From: Protaetiibacter sp. SSC-01
GTDB lineage: Bacteria > Actinomycetota > Actinomycetes > Actinomycetales > Microbacteriaceae
NCBI RefSeq assembly: GCF_014483895.1
Contig: NZ_CP059987.1
Location: 186,001-250,000 of the forward strand
Direction: 5' to 3'
DNA length: 64,000 nt
The notes below the pieces were generated by a model. That model was given only the letters and a program-made list of their open reading frames with translations, ran no database searches and had not been told where the DNA came from. The position numbers and the translations under genes were made by a program. This document shows, piece after piece, positions 8,790-17,187 of this stretch (the stretch's first letter is position 1; every line of letters begins with the position of its first letter).

Positions 8790-9277
8790 CGCGCACCCGC
8801 CCCGGTCTGCTCGCGCTGCTCGCGCTCGGTGCGGGTGTCGTGGCGATCGCGCTGCAGCTGGGCCTCGGCGCCGTGGGGCTGTCGAAGATCGTGCCGCAGG
8901 TGACGCTCGCCGTGACGCTCGTGCTCATCGCGGTCGTCGTGGTCGTGATCGCGCTGCCCGTGCGCCGGGCGACGCGAGCAGCCCGCGATCGGGCGGCGGA
9001 TGCGCCTCCCCGCCCGCGCGTGGACCCCTTCTACGCGACGCGCGTCGTGCTCATCGCGAAGGCGTCGGCGGTGACCGGCTCGCTGCTCGGGGGAGCGGCC
9101 GCGGGGCTCGTGGGCGAGCTCCTCATCCGTCCCGTGAGCGCGGCCTCGTCGGTGTGGGCGGGGGTCGCGATGCTCGTCGGCTCGGTGCTGCTCCTCGTGG
9201 CCGGTCTGCTCGCCGAGGGCTGGTGCGTGCTGCCTCCCGACGACGAGGATCAGCCTCCCGTCGCCTCGCATCCCTGA
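8786..9277 (+). CDS. DUF3180 membrane protein
   Basis: 163 residues with four hydrophobic segments (about residues 6-27, 35-55, 90-112, 117-140) and a short cytoplasmic tail rich in Asp/Glu/Pro. It matches in size, topology and position the DUF3180 protein that follows folK in many actinobacteria (Rv3605c in M. tuberculosis). Function unknown; the operon position suggests a link with folate or cell-envelope physiology, but nothing in the sequence shows this. It starts by GTGA overlap with folK. Confidence 0.85.
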   Translation: MTRTRPGLLALLALGAGVVAIALQLGLGAVGLSKIVPQVTLAVTLVLIAVVVVVIALPVRRATRAARDRAADAPPRPRVDPFYATRVVLIAKASAVTGSLLGGAAAGLVGELLIRPVSAASSVWAGVAMLVGSVLLLVAGLLAEGWCVLPPDDEDQPPVASHP

Positions 9278-9317
9278 CGCCGGAATCGCTGCCTGACCGG
9301 GGGTTACGAAACTCTCG

Positions 9318-9352
9318 TTGCAAATGGTGACGTTCACATGTTAACGTCACCA
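9318..9352 (+). promoter_or_regulatory. Promoter with twin LacI-type operators before the beta-galactoside operon
   Basis: A -35 box TTGCAA (9318-9323) and a -10 box TAACGT (9342-9347), 18 bases apart, are overlaid by TGGTGACGTTCACA (9325-9338) and, directly adjacent, TGTTAACGTCACCA (9339-9352). The second is the reverse complement of the first with one mismatch, and each 14-mer has a central CG as in LacI/GalR operators. The regulator encoded at the end of this operon is the obvious candidate to bind here. Confidence 0.7.
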
Positions 9353-9459
9353 TCGCAACACATACCCAGAGGCGATGCTCAAGGACGAGCACACAGCGAG
9401 GGCGCACTGCAGCGTCCCGGGCATTCCTCAAGAGAACGGAACCAAGGAAGGATCCTGTC

Positions 9460-10764
9460 TTGAAGCGAACCACGAAGATCGCCGTCACGGCGGCCGCGAT
9501 GGCCATGCCCATCGCGCTCGTCCTGAGCGGCTGCAGCAGCGACGGCGGAAACGGCGGCGGCGGAAGCGGTGACGAGAACACCCTCACCGTCTGGACCTGG
9601 GACCCGGCGTTCAACATCTACGCCATGCAGGAGGCCGAGAAGGTCTACCAGCAGGACAACCCGGACTTCAAGCTCGAGATCGTCGAGACCCCCTGGGACG
9701 ACCTGCAGACCAAGCTCACGACGCTCGCGCAGTCGCAGGAGTTCGACGAGCTCCCCGACATCCTGCTCATGCAGAACAACGCGTTCCAGAAGAACCTCAT
9801 CAACTACCCGGACGTCTTCACCGACATCACCGACTCGGGCATCGACTTCTCGGAGTTCCCGCAGGCGGTGGCCGACTACTCGACGCTCGACGGCGCCAAC
9901 TACGGCGTGCCGTTCGACGCGGGCACGGCGATCGGCGCGTACCGCACCGACGTGCTCGCCGAGGCCGGCTACACGATCGAGGACTTCACCGACATCACGT
10001 GGAGCGAGTTCCAGACCAAGGCCGAGGATGTGCTCGCCAAGACCGGCAAGCCGCTGCTCTCGGGTCAGGCCGGCTCGTCCGACATGATCATGATGATGCT
10101 CCAGTCGGCGGGCGCGAGCCTGTTCGACAAGGAGGGCAACCCCACGATCGCCGACAACGCGGTGCTCGAGGAGGCCATCGAGGTCTACGCGAACCTCGTG
10201 AAGTCGGGCGTCTTCGTCGAGGTCAACTCGTGGGACGAGTACATCAGCACGTTCGTGAACGGCTCGGTCGCCGGCACGATCAACGGCGTGTGGATCGTCG
10301 GCTCGATCCAGACCGCCGAGGACCAGGCGGGCAACTGGGGCGTCACCAACCTCCCCAAGCTCGACGGCGTCTCCGGCGCGACGAACTACTCGGCCAACGG
10401 CGGTTCGTCGTGGGTCGTGACCTCGAACGCGAACGTCGACCTCGCGACGGACTTCCTCGCGAAGACCTTCGGCGGCTCGACCGAGCTCTACGACACGATC
10501 CTGCCGAAGGCCGGCGCGGTCGCGAACTGGATCCCCGCGGGTGACAGCGACGTCTACGGCCAGCCGGTCGACTTCTTCGGAGGCCAGGCGATCTTCGCCG
10601 ACGTCGTCGCGTTCGGTGCCGAGGTGCCGAGCAACAACACGGGCGTCTACTACTACGAGGGCCGCGACTCGGTGAGCGCCGCGATCACGAAGATCATCGG
10701 CGGTGCCGACGTGAAGACCTCGCTCGAGGAAGCGCAGGCCACGGTCGAGTTCGCGATGGGCTGA
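9460..10764 (+). CDS. Sugar ABC transporter substrate-binding lipoprotein
   Basis: 434 residues starting with TTG, chosen because AAGGAAGGA lies 8 bases upstream. The lipoprotein signal peptide ends in LSGC with lipidated Cys25, then a Gly/Ser spacer. The mature part begins NTLTVWTWDPAFNIY, the usual opening of family 1 solute-binding proteins for oligosaccharides. With the two permeases and beta-galactosidase downstream, lactose or galacto-oligosaccharides are the likely ligand (inferred from context). A strong hairpin follows the stop, a common arrangement for making more binding protein than permease. Confidence 0.92.
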   Translation: MKRTTKIAVTAAAMAMPIALVLSGCSSDGGNGGGGSGDENTLTVWTWDPAFNIYAMQEAEKVYQQDNPDFKLEIVETPWDDLQTKLTTLAQSQEFDELPDILLMQNNAFQKNLINYPDVFTDITDSGIDFSEFPQAVADYSTLDGANYGVPFDAGTAIGAYRTDVLAEAGYTIEDFTDITWSEFQTKAEDVLAKTGKPLLSGQAGSSDMIMMMLQSAGASLFDKEGNPTIADNAVLEEAIEVYANLVKSGVFVEVNSWDEYISTFVNGSVAGTINGVWIVGSIQTAEDQAGNWGVTNLPKLDGVSGATNYSANGGSSWVVTSNANVDLATDFLAKTFGGSTELYDTILPKAGAVANWIPAGDSDVYGQPVDFFGGQAIFADVVAFGAEVPSNNTGVYYYEGRDSVSAAITKIIGGADVKTSLEEAQATVEFAMG

Positions 10765-10773
10765 CCCGGCTGA

Positions 10774-10807
10774 TGCCGGTGGGCGGGGGAGACCCCGCCC
10801 ACCGGCA
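10774..10807 (+). other. Intercistronic hairpin between binding protein and permease genes
   Basis: Perfect 15-bp stem (10774-10788 with 10793-10807) and a GAGA loop, in the 110-base spacer after the binding-protein gene. No T-run follows. Such hairpins typically protect the upstream mRNA from 3' decay or terminate a fraction of transcripts. Confidence 0.8.
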
Positions 10808-10874
10808 CCACCACGCCCCCATCGACGACGAACACGACCACGACCACACAGACGACGAGGACTGAGGTGCCGAA

Positions 10875-11822
10875 GTGAGTGCGCTGACCGCGACGCCCAA
10901 GGGGGCGTCCCGCGCGCGGGGGAGGAACCCGCGACGCGACGACCGGAGGTTCGGGATGGACCGCCGGCTCAACCTGACCGGGTGGGCTTTCCTGGCGCCC
11001 GCCGCCATCCTCATCGTGCTCGTGAACTTCGTGCCGATGATCCAGGCGTTCATCCTGTCGCTCCAGACCGGACGCGGCGCGAACCTGAGCTTCGCCGACC
11101 CGCTCTGGTACAACTACCAGCGACTGTTCGGTGACGAGATCTTCAAGCAGACGCTCGTCAACACCTTCATCTACCTGATCATCCAGGTGCCGATCATGCT
11201 CATCCTGGCCATGATCCTGGCGAACCTGCTCAACAACCCGAACCTCAAGGCGAAGGCCTTCTGGCGCACCGCGATCTTCCTGCCCGCGGCGGTGTCGCTC
11301 GTGTCGTACTCGCTCGTGTTCCGCACGATCTTCGCGAACGACGGCTTCATGAACGACTTCCTCGCGCTGTTCAGCGTGCCGCCGGTCAACTGGCTCGGCG
11401 AGCCCGAGACCGCGCGATTCGTGCTCATCCTCGGCCTCCTGTGGCGGTGGACGGGCTACAACATGATCTTCTTCCTCGCGGGCCTGCAGAACGTCGACCG
11501 CTCGACGATCGAGGCCGCCCGCATCGACGGCGCCAACTCGTTCCAGACCTTCTGGCGCGTGACGGTGCCGCAGCTGAAGCCGATCATCCTGTTGACGGCG
11601 ATCCTGTCGACCAACGGCACGCTCCAGCTCTTCGACGAGTCGTGGAACCTGACCAAGGGCGGTCCGGCCTACGCGTCGATGTCGATGTCGCACTACCTCT
11701 ACGAGGTCTCGTTCCAGCGCAACCCGAACTTCGGCTACGGCGCCGCGCTGTCGTACGTGATCCTCATCCTCGTGGCCGTCCTGGCCTTCATCCAGCTGCG
11801 GGTCGGTGACAAGCGTGATTAA
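10875..11822 (+). CDS. Sugar ABC transporter permease (MalF/LacF type)
   Basis: 315 residues with six predicted membrane segments after a ~40-residue Arg-rich cytoplasmic N-terminus. The EAA loop that docks to the ATPase is EAARIDGANSFQTFWRVTVP. First of two permeases of the operon; the second starts inside its 3' end (17-base overlap). GTG start at 10875 has only a weak ribosome site (GAGGTGCCGAA). Substrate assignment (beta-galactosides) rests on lacZ in the same operon. Confidence 0.92.
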   Translation: MSALTATPKGASRARGRNPRRDDRRFGMDRRLNLTGWAFLAPAAILIVLVNFVPMIQAFILSLQTGRGANLSFADPLWYNYQRLFGDEIFKQTLVNTFIYLIIQVPIMLILAMILANLLNNPNLKAKAFWRTAIFLPAAVSLVSYSLVFRTIFANDGFMNDFLALFSVPPVNWLGEPETARFVLILGLLWRWTGYNMIFFLAGLQNVDRSTIEAARIDGANSFQTFWRVTVPQLKPIILLTAILSTNGTLQLFDESWNLTKGGPAYASMSMSHYLYEVSFQRNPNFGYGAALSYVILILVAVLAFIQLRVGDKRD

Positions 11823-12630
11823 GAAGTCCACCCTCCGGGCGGTGCCCGGCTACGCGTTCCTCGGGATCTGGACCCTGTTCTCCCTCTTCCCGCTCTACTT
11901 CATGGTCGTCGGCTCGACGAACACGAGCCAGGATGTGCTCGGCTCGCGGCTCATCCCGGGCGGCGCGCTCTTCGAGAACGCCGTCAAGCTCTTCAAGGCC
12001 CAGGATGTCGGGGCCGCGCTGTTCAGCTCCTTCTTCATCGCGGTGGGCACGACGGTGCTCGCGCTCATCATCTGCTCGGTCGCGGGCTACGGTTTCGAGG
12101 TCTACCACTCGAAGGGCAAGGACCGCGTCATGGGCGTGCTCCTTCTCGCGATGATGATCCCGTTCGCGGCGACGATGATCCCGCTCTTCCAGGTCTTCGC
12201 GAAGCTCGGGATGGTCAACTCGCTCTGGGCGGTCGTGATCCCCGCGATCTCGACGCCGCTGCTCATCCTGCTTTTCCGGCAGTCGTCGCGCGCGTTCCCG
12301 AGCGAGATCCTCGAGGCGGCGCGGATGGACGGCCTCAACGAGCTGTCGATCTTCGCGCGCATCTACGTGCCGACGATGAAGGCGACCTTCGCGGCCGCCG
12401 GCGTCATCACCTTCATGACGGCGTGGAACAACTTCCTGTGGCCTCGCGTGATCCTCATCAAGAACGAGGTTCAGACGATGCCCATGCTCATCTCCAATCT
12501 CAGCGCGGGGTACGTCACCGATTACGGCGTGCTCATGCTCGCGGTGCTGATCGCCTCGCTTCCGGCGATGGTCGTCTTCCTCGTGCTGCAGCGCGCATTC
12601 GCCAACGGCATCGTGGGAGCCATCAAGTGA
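11806..12630 (+). CDS. Sugar ABC transporter permease (MalG/LacG type)
   Basis: 274 residues, six membrane segments, EAA loop EAARMDGLNELSIFARIYVP and the typical C-terminus LQRAFANGIVGAIK of MalG-type permeases. It pairs with the preceding permease. GTG at 11806 overlaps the upstream gene by 17 bases; a second GTG at 11815 is possible. The stop overlaps the lacZ GTG (GTGA). No ATPase gene occurs in the operon, so a shared MsmK/MalK-type ATPase elsewhere is expected. Confidence 0.92.
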   Translation: MTSVIKKSTLRAVPGYAFLGIWTLFSLFPLYFMVVGSTNTSQDVLGSRLIPGGALFENAVKLFKAQDVGAALFSSFFIAVGTTVLALIICSVAGYGFEVYHSKGKDRVMGVLLLAMMIPFAATMIPLFQVFAKLGMVNSLWAVVIPAISTPLLILLFRQSSRAFPSEILEAARMDGLNELSIFARIYVPTMKATFAAAGVITFMTAWNNFLWPRVILIKNEVQTMPMLISNLSAGYVTDYGVLMLAVLIASLPAMVVFLVLQRAFANGIVGAIK

Positions 12631-15600
12631 CATTCGACCTCACCCGTCTCGCCGACCCCCGGGTCGTCTCCGAGAACCGAGTGGCCGCCCACTCCGATCA
12701 CCGGTGGTTCCGCGACTCCGCGGAAGCCGCATCCGGTCGGAGCGGGTACGAGCAGCTGCTCAGCGGCACGTGGAAGTTCCACTACGCCCCGAACCCCGAC
12801 CTCGCGGTCGAGGGCTTCGAGGCGGCGGACTTCGACGCGTCGGGTTGGGACGACATCCCGGTGCCCGCGCACATCCAGCTGCAGGGCTACGACCGCCCGC
12901 AGTACGTCAACGTGCAGTACCCGTGGGACGGCTGGGAGCAGGTGGAGCCCGGTCAGGTGCCGACGCTCTTCAACCCCGTCGCGAGCTACGTGCGCGACTT
13001 CGAGCTCGACCGTCCGCTCGACGACGGCGAGACGGTGTCGGTCGTGTTCGCGGGCGCGGAGAGCGCCATCGCGGTGTGGTGCAACGGCCGCTACGTCGGC
13101 TACGGCACCGACAGCTTCACGCCCAACGAGTTCGACCTCACCGAGGTGCTCGTGCCGGGCGTCAACCGCCTCGCGGTGCAGGTGTTCAAGTTCTCGAGCG
13201 GATCGTGGCTCGAGGATCAGGACATGTTCCGGTTCTCGGGCATCTTCCGCGACGTCGTGCTCGCACGTCGCCCGCGCGCCCACATCGAGGACCTGCGTGT
13301 GCGCACGGCCCTCGCCGACGACTTCTCGAGCGCCGAGGTGCGCGTCGAGGTCGCGCTGCGGGGAGAGGGCACCGTCACCGGCCGTCTCGAGGGCGCAGGG
13401 GACCTCGAGCCGGCCGGCGAGGGCGTCTACGTCGTGCGCGTCGACGACCCGCGGCTGTGGAGCCCCGAGTCGCCCGCGCTCTACGAGCTCGTGCTCGAGG
13501 TGCGGGATGCGGATGGCGCGCTCACCGAGGTCGTGCCGCAGCAGGTGGGCATCCGCCGCTTCGGCATCGAGGACGGCATCCTGCGCCTCAACGGCGAGCG
13601 CGTCGTGTTCCACGGCGTCAACCGCCACGAGTTCGGACTCGAGGGCCGCGTCATGTCGCGCGAGCAGACCGAGGCCGACATGCGGGCGCTCAAGCGCATC
13701 AACGTCAACGCGATCCGCACGAGCCACTACCCCAACAACTCGTTCTTCTACGAGCTCGCCGACCGCCACGGCTTCCTCGTGATCGACGAGATGAACCTCG
13801 AGACGCACGGCATGTGGGACCGCCTGCGCTACCTCGGCCGCCCCGACGAGGAGGCCTTCCCGGGCGACCGGCCCGAGTGGCTTCCAGCGCTCCTCGAGCG
13901 CGCCGCCAACATGGTCGAGCGTGACAAGAACCACGCGAGCGTCGTCATGTGGTCGTGCGGCAACGAGTCGTACGGCGGCACCGACATCCTCGCCGTCGCC
14001 GACTGGTTCCGGGCGAACGACGACCGTCCGGTGCACTACGAGGGCACCGACTGGGATGCGCGGCACCCCGACATGAGCGACGTGCTGAGCAAGATGTACA
14101 CGCCCGCCGCGCAGATCCCCGAGTACCTCGAGCAGAACCCCGGCAAGCCGTTCATCCTGTGCGAGTACGCGCACGCCATGGGCAACTCGTTCGGCGCCGT
14201 CGACGAGTACCTCGAGCTCGCCTACCGCGAGCCGCGCTTCCAGGGCGGCTTCATCTGGGACTTCTCCGACCAGGCGATCGCGATGACCGACCCCGACGGC
14301 CGCGCCTACTTCGGCTACGGCGGCGACAACGGGGAGTCGCCCCACGACGGCGACTTCTGCGGCAACGGCATCTTCTTCGCCGACCACTCCCCGTCGCCCA
14401 AGGCGCAGGAGGTCGCGAAGGTCTACGAGGGCCTCAAGGTCGCCGTCGAGCGCGGCTCCTTCACGGTCGTCAACCGCTACCTGGCGACGAGCTCGTCGGC
14501 CTTCGAGTGCGTCGTGACGCTCTCGCGCGAGGGTGAGCTGCTCGAGTCGGCCACGGTCGAGACGGATGTCGCGCCGGGCGAGAGCGCGACGCATCCGCTG
14601 CCCGTCACGGTGCCGGATGCGGCGGGCGAGTACGACGTCGTCGTGTCGTTCCGTCTGCGCGAGGCGACGACGTGGGCGGATGCCGGCCACGAGGTCGCGT
14701 GGGGTCAGGGCGTCTTCGGCGCGTGGGTTCCGCTCGCGCAGGTCGGGGTGGAGCCGCCGCGCGTCGTGCGCGGCATCCACAACACGGGTGTGCACGGCAG
14801 CCGCTTCCACGTGCTGTTCTCGCGCCTGCACGGCGGCCTCACGTCGTACCGCTTCGGCGAGGGGGCGGAGGGCGGCCGCGAGCTGCTGCGCGGCGTCGTG
14901 CGGCCGAACTTCTGGCACGCGCCGACGTCGAACGAGCGCGGATGGGGTGGCCCCGCCGAGGACGGGGCGTGGCTGCTCGCGAGCCGCTACGCGTTCACCC
15001 CGCCGGAGTCGCTCGACCCCGTCGTGACGGTCGAGGACGACGGCAGCGTCACGGCGGTGTACCGCTACGGCCTGCCGATCCAGCCCGCGACGGTGTGCGA
15101 GGTCGCGTACCGCGTCGACGGCACGGGACGCGTCGAGGTGACGCAGACGATGGAGCTCGCGGAGGGCCTCCCGGCGCTGCCCGAGTTCGGCACGATGCTC
15201 ACGACGGCCGACCGCCTCGACACGTGGCGCTGGTACGGCGAGGGCCCCGAGGAGTCGTACGTCGACCGTCGCGGCGGCGCCCGCCTCGGCGTCTACGAGA
15301 CGGATGTGCGCACGGCCCTCACGCCCTACCTGCGCCCGCAGGAGGCAGGCAGCCGCACGGGCGTGCGCTGGGCCGAGGTGACCGACGACCGCGGCGCGGG
15401 GCTGCGCTTCGACGCTCAGGACGGGATGGAGTTCTCGGCGTTGCCGTGGACGCCCGACCAGATCGAGGCCGCCGCGCATCCGACCGAGCTGCCGCCGAGC
15501 AACCGCACGGTGCTGCGACCCGCGCTCATGCGCCGGGGTGTCGCCGGTGACGACTCGTGGGGTGCCCGTACACTTCCTCAGTATCGGCTGCCCGTGGCGG

Positions 15601-15638
15601 GCACGCTCCGCTTCCGGTTCGGATTCACGGGGGTCTGA
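12627..15638 (+). CDS. lacZ: Beta-galactosidase, GH2, LacZ type
   Basis: 1003 residues, full LacZ length, from a GTG overlapping the permease stop. Order: jelly-roll sugar-binding domain (~30-210, SENRVAAHSDHRWF at the start), Ig-like domain, TIM barrel (~300-590), then the C-terminal beta-gal small-chain domain. The acid/base is Glu447 in WSCGNES and the nucleophile Glu513 in ILCEYAHAMGNS. No signal peptide: it acts in the cytoplasm on imported lactose or galacto-oligosaccharides. The open frame extends to 12423, but that part lies within the permease gene. Confidence 0.96.
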   Translation: MTFDLTRLADPRVVSENRVAAHSDHRWFRDSAEAASGRSGYEQLLSGTWKFHYAPNPDLAVEGFEAADFDASGWDDIPVPAHIQLQGYDRPQYVNVQYPWDGWEQVEPGQVPTLFNPVASYVRDFELDRPLDDGETVSVVFAGAESAIAVWCNGRYVGYGTDSFTPNEFDLTEVLVPGVNRLAVQVFKFSSGSWLEDQDMFRFSGIFRDVVLARRPRAHIEDLRVRTALADDFSSAEVRVEVALRGEGTVTGRLEGAGDLEPAGEGVYVVRVDDPRLWSPESPALYELVLEVRDADGALTEVVPQQVGIRRFGIEDGILRLNGERVVFHGVNRHEFGLEGRVMSREQTEADMRALKRINVNAIRTSHYPNNSFFYELADRHGFLVIDEMNLETHGMWDRLRYLGRPDEEAFPGDRPEWLPALLERAANMVERDKNHASVVMWSCGNESYGGTDILAVADWFRANDDRPVHYEGTDWDARHPDMSDVLSKMYTPAAQIPEYLEQNPGKPFILCEYAHAMGNSFGAVDEYLELAYREPRFQGGFIWDFSDQAIAMTDPDGRAYFGYGGDNGESPHDGDFCGNGIFFADHSPSPKAQEVAKVYEGLKVAVERGSFTVVNRYLATSSSAFECVVTLSREGELLESATVETDVAPGESATHPLPVTVPDAAGEYDVVVSFRLREATTWADAGHEVAWGQGVFGAWVPLAQVGVEPPRVVRGIHNTGVHGSRFHVLFSRLHGGLTSYRFGEGAEGGRELLRGVVRPNFWHAPTSNERGWGGPAEDGAWLLASRYAFTPPESLDPVVTVEDDGSVTAVYRYGLPIQPATVCEVAYRVDGTGRVEVTQTMELAEGLPALPEFGTMLTTADRLDTWRWYGEGPEESYVDRRGGARLGVYETDVRTALTPYLRPQEAGSRTGVRWAEVTDDRGAGLRFDAQDGMEFSALPWTPDQIEAAAHPTELPPSNRTVLRPALMRRGVAGDDSWGARTLPQYRLPVAGTLRFRFGFTGV

Positions 15639-15639
15639 G

Positions 15640-16650
15640 ATGGAGACGCGGCGTCCTTCCATGCGGGACGTCGCCGAGGTGTCCGGACTCTCCCTGCAGA
15701 CGGTGTCGCGGGTCGCCAACGGCGAACCCAACGTCAACGACGCGACGCGCGAGCGCGTGCTCGACGTCATGCGCGAGCTCGGCTATCGCCCCAACCTCGC
15801 GGCGCGCGCGATGCGTCGCGGCTCGTTCAAGACGATCGGCATCGTCTACCAGGGGCTGCACGCGGTCGGCACCCGGCGCACGGTCGAGTCGGTCTCGGAG
15901 CACGCCGCCCACGCCGGCTACGCGACGACCCTCATGCCGATCGACGCGGCGACGCGGTTCAGCGCGAGCGGCGCGTTCACGCGCCTCGAGGAGATGGCCG
16001 TCGACGTCATGGTCGTCATCGTGACCTCGGCGGCCGAGCTCGACAGCCGGCTGCAGGTTCCGAGGGGCGTGCCGGTCATCGTGCTCGGCCCGCAGCTGTC
16101 GCCCGAGGTGTCGGCCATCACGGCCGATATCGAGGTCGGCGAGTCGGAGGCGCTGCGCTACGTGCTCGGGCTCGGCCACGAGACGGTGCACCACATCACG
16201 GGCGCGCTCGACTCGTTCTTCGCCCGTCGCCGCGAGGAGGTGTGGCGTGAGGTGCTCGCGGCCGAGGGGCGGCGCATTCCACCGCCCGTCGAGGCCGACT
16301 GGACGGCGCACTCCGGCTACCTCGCGATGAAGCGCCTGCTCGACGCGCCCGAGTGGGAGCGGCCGACCGCCGTATTCTGCGCGAACGACCAGAGCGCCCT
16401 CGGGGCGTACCGCGCCATCCGCGAGGCGGGCCTGCGCATCCCGGAGGACGTCTCGGTCATCGGCTTCGACGACATCGAGGAGGCGGTCGACTTCAGCCCG
16501 CCCCTCACGACGATCGCGCAGGACTGGGACCTGCTCGGTCAGGAGATGATGCGCGTCGCGCAGGAGATGCTCGCGGGCGCGCCCCCGCAGGAGCTCCTGC
16601 TGCCCACGCGCCTCGTCGTGCGGGACTCGGTCGCGCCCCCGCGCCGCTGA
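15640..16650 (+). CDS. LacI-family transcriptional regulator
   Basis: 336 residues from the ATG one base after the lacZ stop (TGAGATG). The N-terminal LacI helix-turn-helix MRDVAEVSGLSLQTVSRVAN is at residues ~8-27, followed by the hinge GYRPNLAARAMRRG and a periplasmic-binding-like sensor domain. It closes the beta-galactoside operon and most likely represses it through the twin sites at 9325-9352, with a galactoside as inducer (inference). No terminator is apparent after it. Confidence 0.93.
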   Translation: METRRPSMRDVAEVSGLSLQTVSRVANGEPNVNDATRERVLDVMRELGYRPNLAARAMRRGSFKTIGIVYQGLHAVGTRRTVESVSEHAAHAGYATTLMPIDAATRFSASGAFTRLEEMAVDVMVVIVTSAAELDSRLQVPRGVPVIVLGPQLSPEVSAITADIEVGESEALRYVLGLGHETVHHITGALDSFFARRREEVWREVLAAEGRRIPPPVEADWTAHSGYLAMKRLLDAPEWERPTAVFCANDQSALGAYRAIREAGLRIPEDVSVIGFDDIEEAVDFSPPLTTIAQDWDLLGQEMMRVAQEMLAGAPPQELLLPTRLVVRDSVAPPRR

Positions 16651-16661
16651 CCCGCGCCGGG

Positions 16662-16667
16662 TAGCGT
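16662..16667 (+). promoter_or_regulatory. -10 box (TAGCGT) before the PH-domain genes
   Basis: TAGCGT ends 7 bases before GTG 16675 and favours that start over the in-frame GTG at 16666, which overlaps the box. Confidence 0.5.
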
Positions 16668-16674
16668 GGTGGCC

Positions 16675-17187
16675 GTGACCGACGACGCCCCGACCACCGC
16701 ATCCGCTCGCCTCGACCCCGTCGCGGGGGACTGGCGCGGTGTCTCGCCGAAGTACGTCGTCGTGGACCTCGTCGGCAACCTCATCGCGGGCGCGCTCATG
16801 ACCGCCGCCGCGTCGGCGACCCTCTGGCTGCTGCACTGGGGCGTGTGGGGCTGGGTGATCACGATCGCCGTCGGCGTCGTCGCGCTCGTGCTCATCGCGC
16901 TCACCCCGCGACGCGTGCGCGCCATCCGCTACCAGCTGCGCGAAGACGACCTCGTGTTCCGCCGCGGCCTCGCCTTCCAGCGCATCGTCGCCGTGCCGTT
17001 CGGACGGATGCAACTCGTCGACATCACGCGCGGCCCGCTCGCGCGCGCCCTCGGCCTCGCCGAGCTCAAGCTCGTGACGGCCGCGGCGGCGACCGGCGTC
17101 GTCGTGCCGGGACTCGCGATCGACGACGCGGAGGAGCTGCGCGACCGCCTCGTTGCGCTCGCCGAGACCCGCCGGGCCGGCCTGTGA
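16675..17187 (+). CDS. PH-domain (YdbS-like) membrane protein
   Basis: 170 residues. Two membrane segments (about residues 32-52 and 57-77) precede a bacterial PH domain (bPH2): YQLREDDLVFRRGLAFQRIVAVPFGRMQLVDITRGPLAR, with the typical W/FGRMQ core. Function unknown; such proteins occur in pairs as here, where the second gene overlaps by one base (TGATG). Both sit between the fol genes and panC in related actinobacteria. The GTG at 16675 is chosen over 16666 because of the -10 box. Confidence 0.82.
   Translation: MTDDAPTTASARLDPVAGDWRGVSPKYVVVDLVGNLIAGALMTAAASATLWLLHWGVWGWVITIAVGVVALVLIALTPRRVRAIRYQLREDDLVFRRGLAFQRIVAVPFGRMQLVDITRGPLARALGLAELKLVTAAAATGVVVPGLAIDDAEELRDRLVALAETRRAGL

Noticed and set aside
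9348-9459. Small open frame around 9375-9572 before the binding-protein gene
   Set aside because: Out of frame with the clear lipoprotein signal; no ribosome site and mostly overlaps the real gene.
12522-15770. 1082-codon minus-strand open frame opposite lacZ
   Set aside because: Composition of a third-position-GC shadow; the plus strand encodes a complete LacZ.
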